Below the pieces are notes generated by a model. The model saw nothing but the letters and a program-made list of their open reading frames with translations, was not told the origin of the DNA and did not search any database. This document shows positions 63,218 to 64,000 of a DNA stretch of 64,000 bases, one piece after another. This DNA is from Candidatus Rickettsia kotlanii (GTDB taxonomy: Bacteria; Pseudomonadota; Alphaproteobacteria; Rickettsiales; Rickettsiaceae). The DNA lies in the NCBI GenBank assembly GCA_030295365.1, contig AP027062.1, positions 20,001 to 84,000 on the forward strand. Reading direction: 5' to 3'. The stretch's first letter is position 1; each line of letters opens with the position of its first letter. A program made the translations under genes and the position numbers.

Positions 63218-63572
63218 TCACCATTTTTAGGAAAATTCACAATATATCAAACGACGAACACAGCATAAAATCAAGCTTTTCAGGTTTCAATATTAAGTTC
63301 CCCAATATTAAATTTACTAAACGTCTTTTTTTGCTCACGCTGGAACTTTTAAATATCTTATAGGCACTTGAGGCTGTTGATATCAAGGGAACCTGTAGCG
63401 ATAACCGAAATTAATGCGTAGCTGTGCCCCTAATGTATTAATTCGCATCGCAATCAAGCAAATGACAATAAATGAATAGCATCACTTGCCTCGCTTATTT
63501 TAGACTAAAAAAATCTAGCAAACAGAATGATTGAAAAGGCAATAAGTAAAAGCTTTTCAGCATTTTTTACTT
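63218..63572. other. Gene-free region after tRNA-Leu
   Basis: No coding sequence I can support. From about 63365 to 63500 the GC content is higher than its surroundings (GGGAACCTGTAGCGATAACC, GCGTAGCTGTGCCCC). That could reflect an RNA gene or repeat, but I cannot match it to a known RNA. Confidence 0.35.
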
Positions 63573-63722
63573 AATAATACATACGCTTTAATAAATGTTG
63601 TTTATTATATTGTGCTTCAGAATTTGTAGGATCAAGTTCAATTGCTTTATTATAAGACTCAAGAACTAAATTATATTTACCTAGTAAATAGAAAAAGCCG
63701 TATTTTTGAGTAAGATAGATTT
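63573..63722 (-). pseudogene. Tetratricopeptide-repeat gene remnant
   Basis: On the minus strand a start-less frame encodes GKYNLVLESYNKAIELDP, then TNSEAQYNKQHLLKRMYY and a stop at 63573. The pattern YNKAIELDPTN is a textbook TPR second helix and turn. It lacks any N-terminal part, so it is the last repeat of a lost gene. Confidence 0.75.
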
Positions 63723-63739
63723 ATTAAATATATAATTAT

Positions 63740-63766
63740 TGACTTATTCCCCCCCCCTATAAATTA
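63740..63766 (+). promoter_or_regulatory. Promoter-like boxes around a C9 tract
   Basis: TTGACT and TATAAAT are separated by 13 nt consisting of TATT plus nine cytosines. A homopolymer of C this long is exceptional in this AT-rich DNA. Slippage would change promoter spacing. Functional status is unknown. Confidence 0.35.
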
Positions 63767-63787
63767 CTTCTCTCACATGATAATTAA

Positions 63788-64000
63788 ACTCTATCATTAA
63801 TATATAAGCTAATTTTAAAGAGTAAAAAATATAAAGAAGAAGAAATTTTAACCTCTGAGTCTTATATTGATGAAGAGGAAGAAAAGAAATTAAAAGGTCA
63901 AAATGCAAGGAAAGAGCTTAAGTTAATACTAATAACTCTTGGAATAGTTTTGACTAGTTTTTTAACTTTCTGTTATTTCTTTTTTAACTATATAGAAGAA
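63788..64000 (+). CDS. Partial ORF with membrane segment, running off the window
   Basis: The frame is open from 63788 to the edge without ATG. A Glu/Lys-rich stretch (KYKEEEILTSESYIDEEEEKKLKG) is followed by a hydrophobic span (LILITLGIVLTSFLTFCYFFF). It suggests a single-pass membrane protein with a cytoplasmic acidic start. The initiation codon is not clear, so it may be a pseudogene or start at a rare codon. No family recognised. Confidence 0.4.

Noticed and set aside
63455-63500. Possible tmRNA tag reading frame
   Set aside because: ANDN-like codons are followed directly by TGA, and no tRNA-like half or resume context is present nearby.

Overview
The window is chromosomal DNA from a Rickettsia, most likely of the spotted-fever or transitional type. 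Four things point there. The DNA is strongly AT-rich. The gene set is that of a reduced alphaproteobacterium: an NtrY-like kinase, PccAB, several SpoT, ProP and AmpG-type paralogues, and a single tuf split from fusA. Many gene remnants are in different stages of decay. Rickettsia palindromic elements (RPEs) are scattered between genes and, in frame, inside ubiG, gltX and ileS. The species cannot be fixed by reading alone. No rRNA, IS element, prophage or CRISPR array is visible.

Layout. 1-1711: C-terminally cut NtrY-like sensor kinase (minus). 2076-2977: rpsU and a COQ9-family gene, divergent from overlapping promoters. 3025-4191: fossil VapBC-like pair and small unknown ORFs. 4337-7615: ileS with a repeat translated inside it. 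7703-8844: decayed ankyrin-repeat gene and a 32-codon TPR-like remnant. 8986-12625: pccB-pccA, propionyl-CoA carboxylase. 13180-16602: three-domain fusion of an LplT-like permease, PlsC acyltransferase and acyl-ACP synthetase. 16741-17829: znuB and a broken tfoX-like gene. 17967-21224: ubiG, gltX and an IalB-like periplasmic protein. 21417-24566: pseudogenes and two separate SpoT pieces. 24567-26528: groES-groEL. 26631-29360: wreck of a glycosyltransferase and a putative outer-membrane gene. 29581-33356: small unknown gene, rph, grpE, an AI-2E-type permease and an Hda-like protein. 33419-36081: ProP-like pseudogene, unknown small genes and a third SpoT piece. 37177-52932: tRNA-Val, then the S10-spc-alpha ribosomal cluster (rpsJ to rplQ, with rpsT last), tuf, tRNA-Gly and tRNA-Tyr, all on the minus strand. 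53123-58444: rlmB, a small gene coupled to fumC, a Phd/VapC locus with a nonsense mutation in the antitoxin, ftsZ and an ecotin pseudogene. 58663-62738: nfu, an AmpG-like permease, a DEAD-box helicase and cspA. 63131-63217: tRNA-Leu, followed by a TPR remnant and the start of an unknown membrane protein.

How the genes fit together. The intact genes serve translation (ribosome, tRNAs, tuf, ileS, gltX, rlmB), folding (GroE, GrpE), division (ftsZ), quinone synthesis (ubiG, COQ9), propionyl-CoA and TCA metabolism (PccAB, FumC), zinc uptake (ZnuB), and recycling of host- or self-derived lipids and muropeptides (the fusion protein, AmpG-like permease). The decayed genes are mostly accessory ones: toxin-antitoxin, ankyrin/TPR, competence-like TfoX, ecotin, surface glycan synthesis, extra ProP and SpoT copies. 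That is the usual pattern of reductive evolution.

I did not find a convincing new multi-gene system. The most testable oddities are the antitoxin with a premature UGA beside an intact PIN toxin, the repeat element translated inside ileS, the C9 tract sitting in a promoter spacer near the right end, the fused phospholipid-repair protein, and the AmpG-like gene whose strong Shine-Dalgarno leads to an ATA codon.
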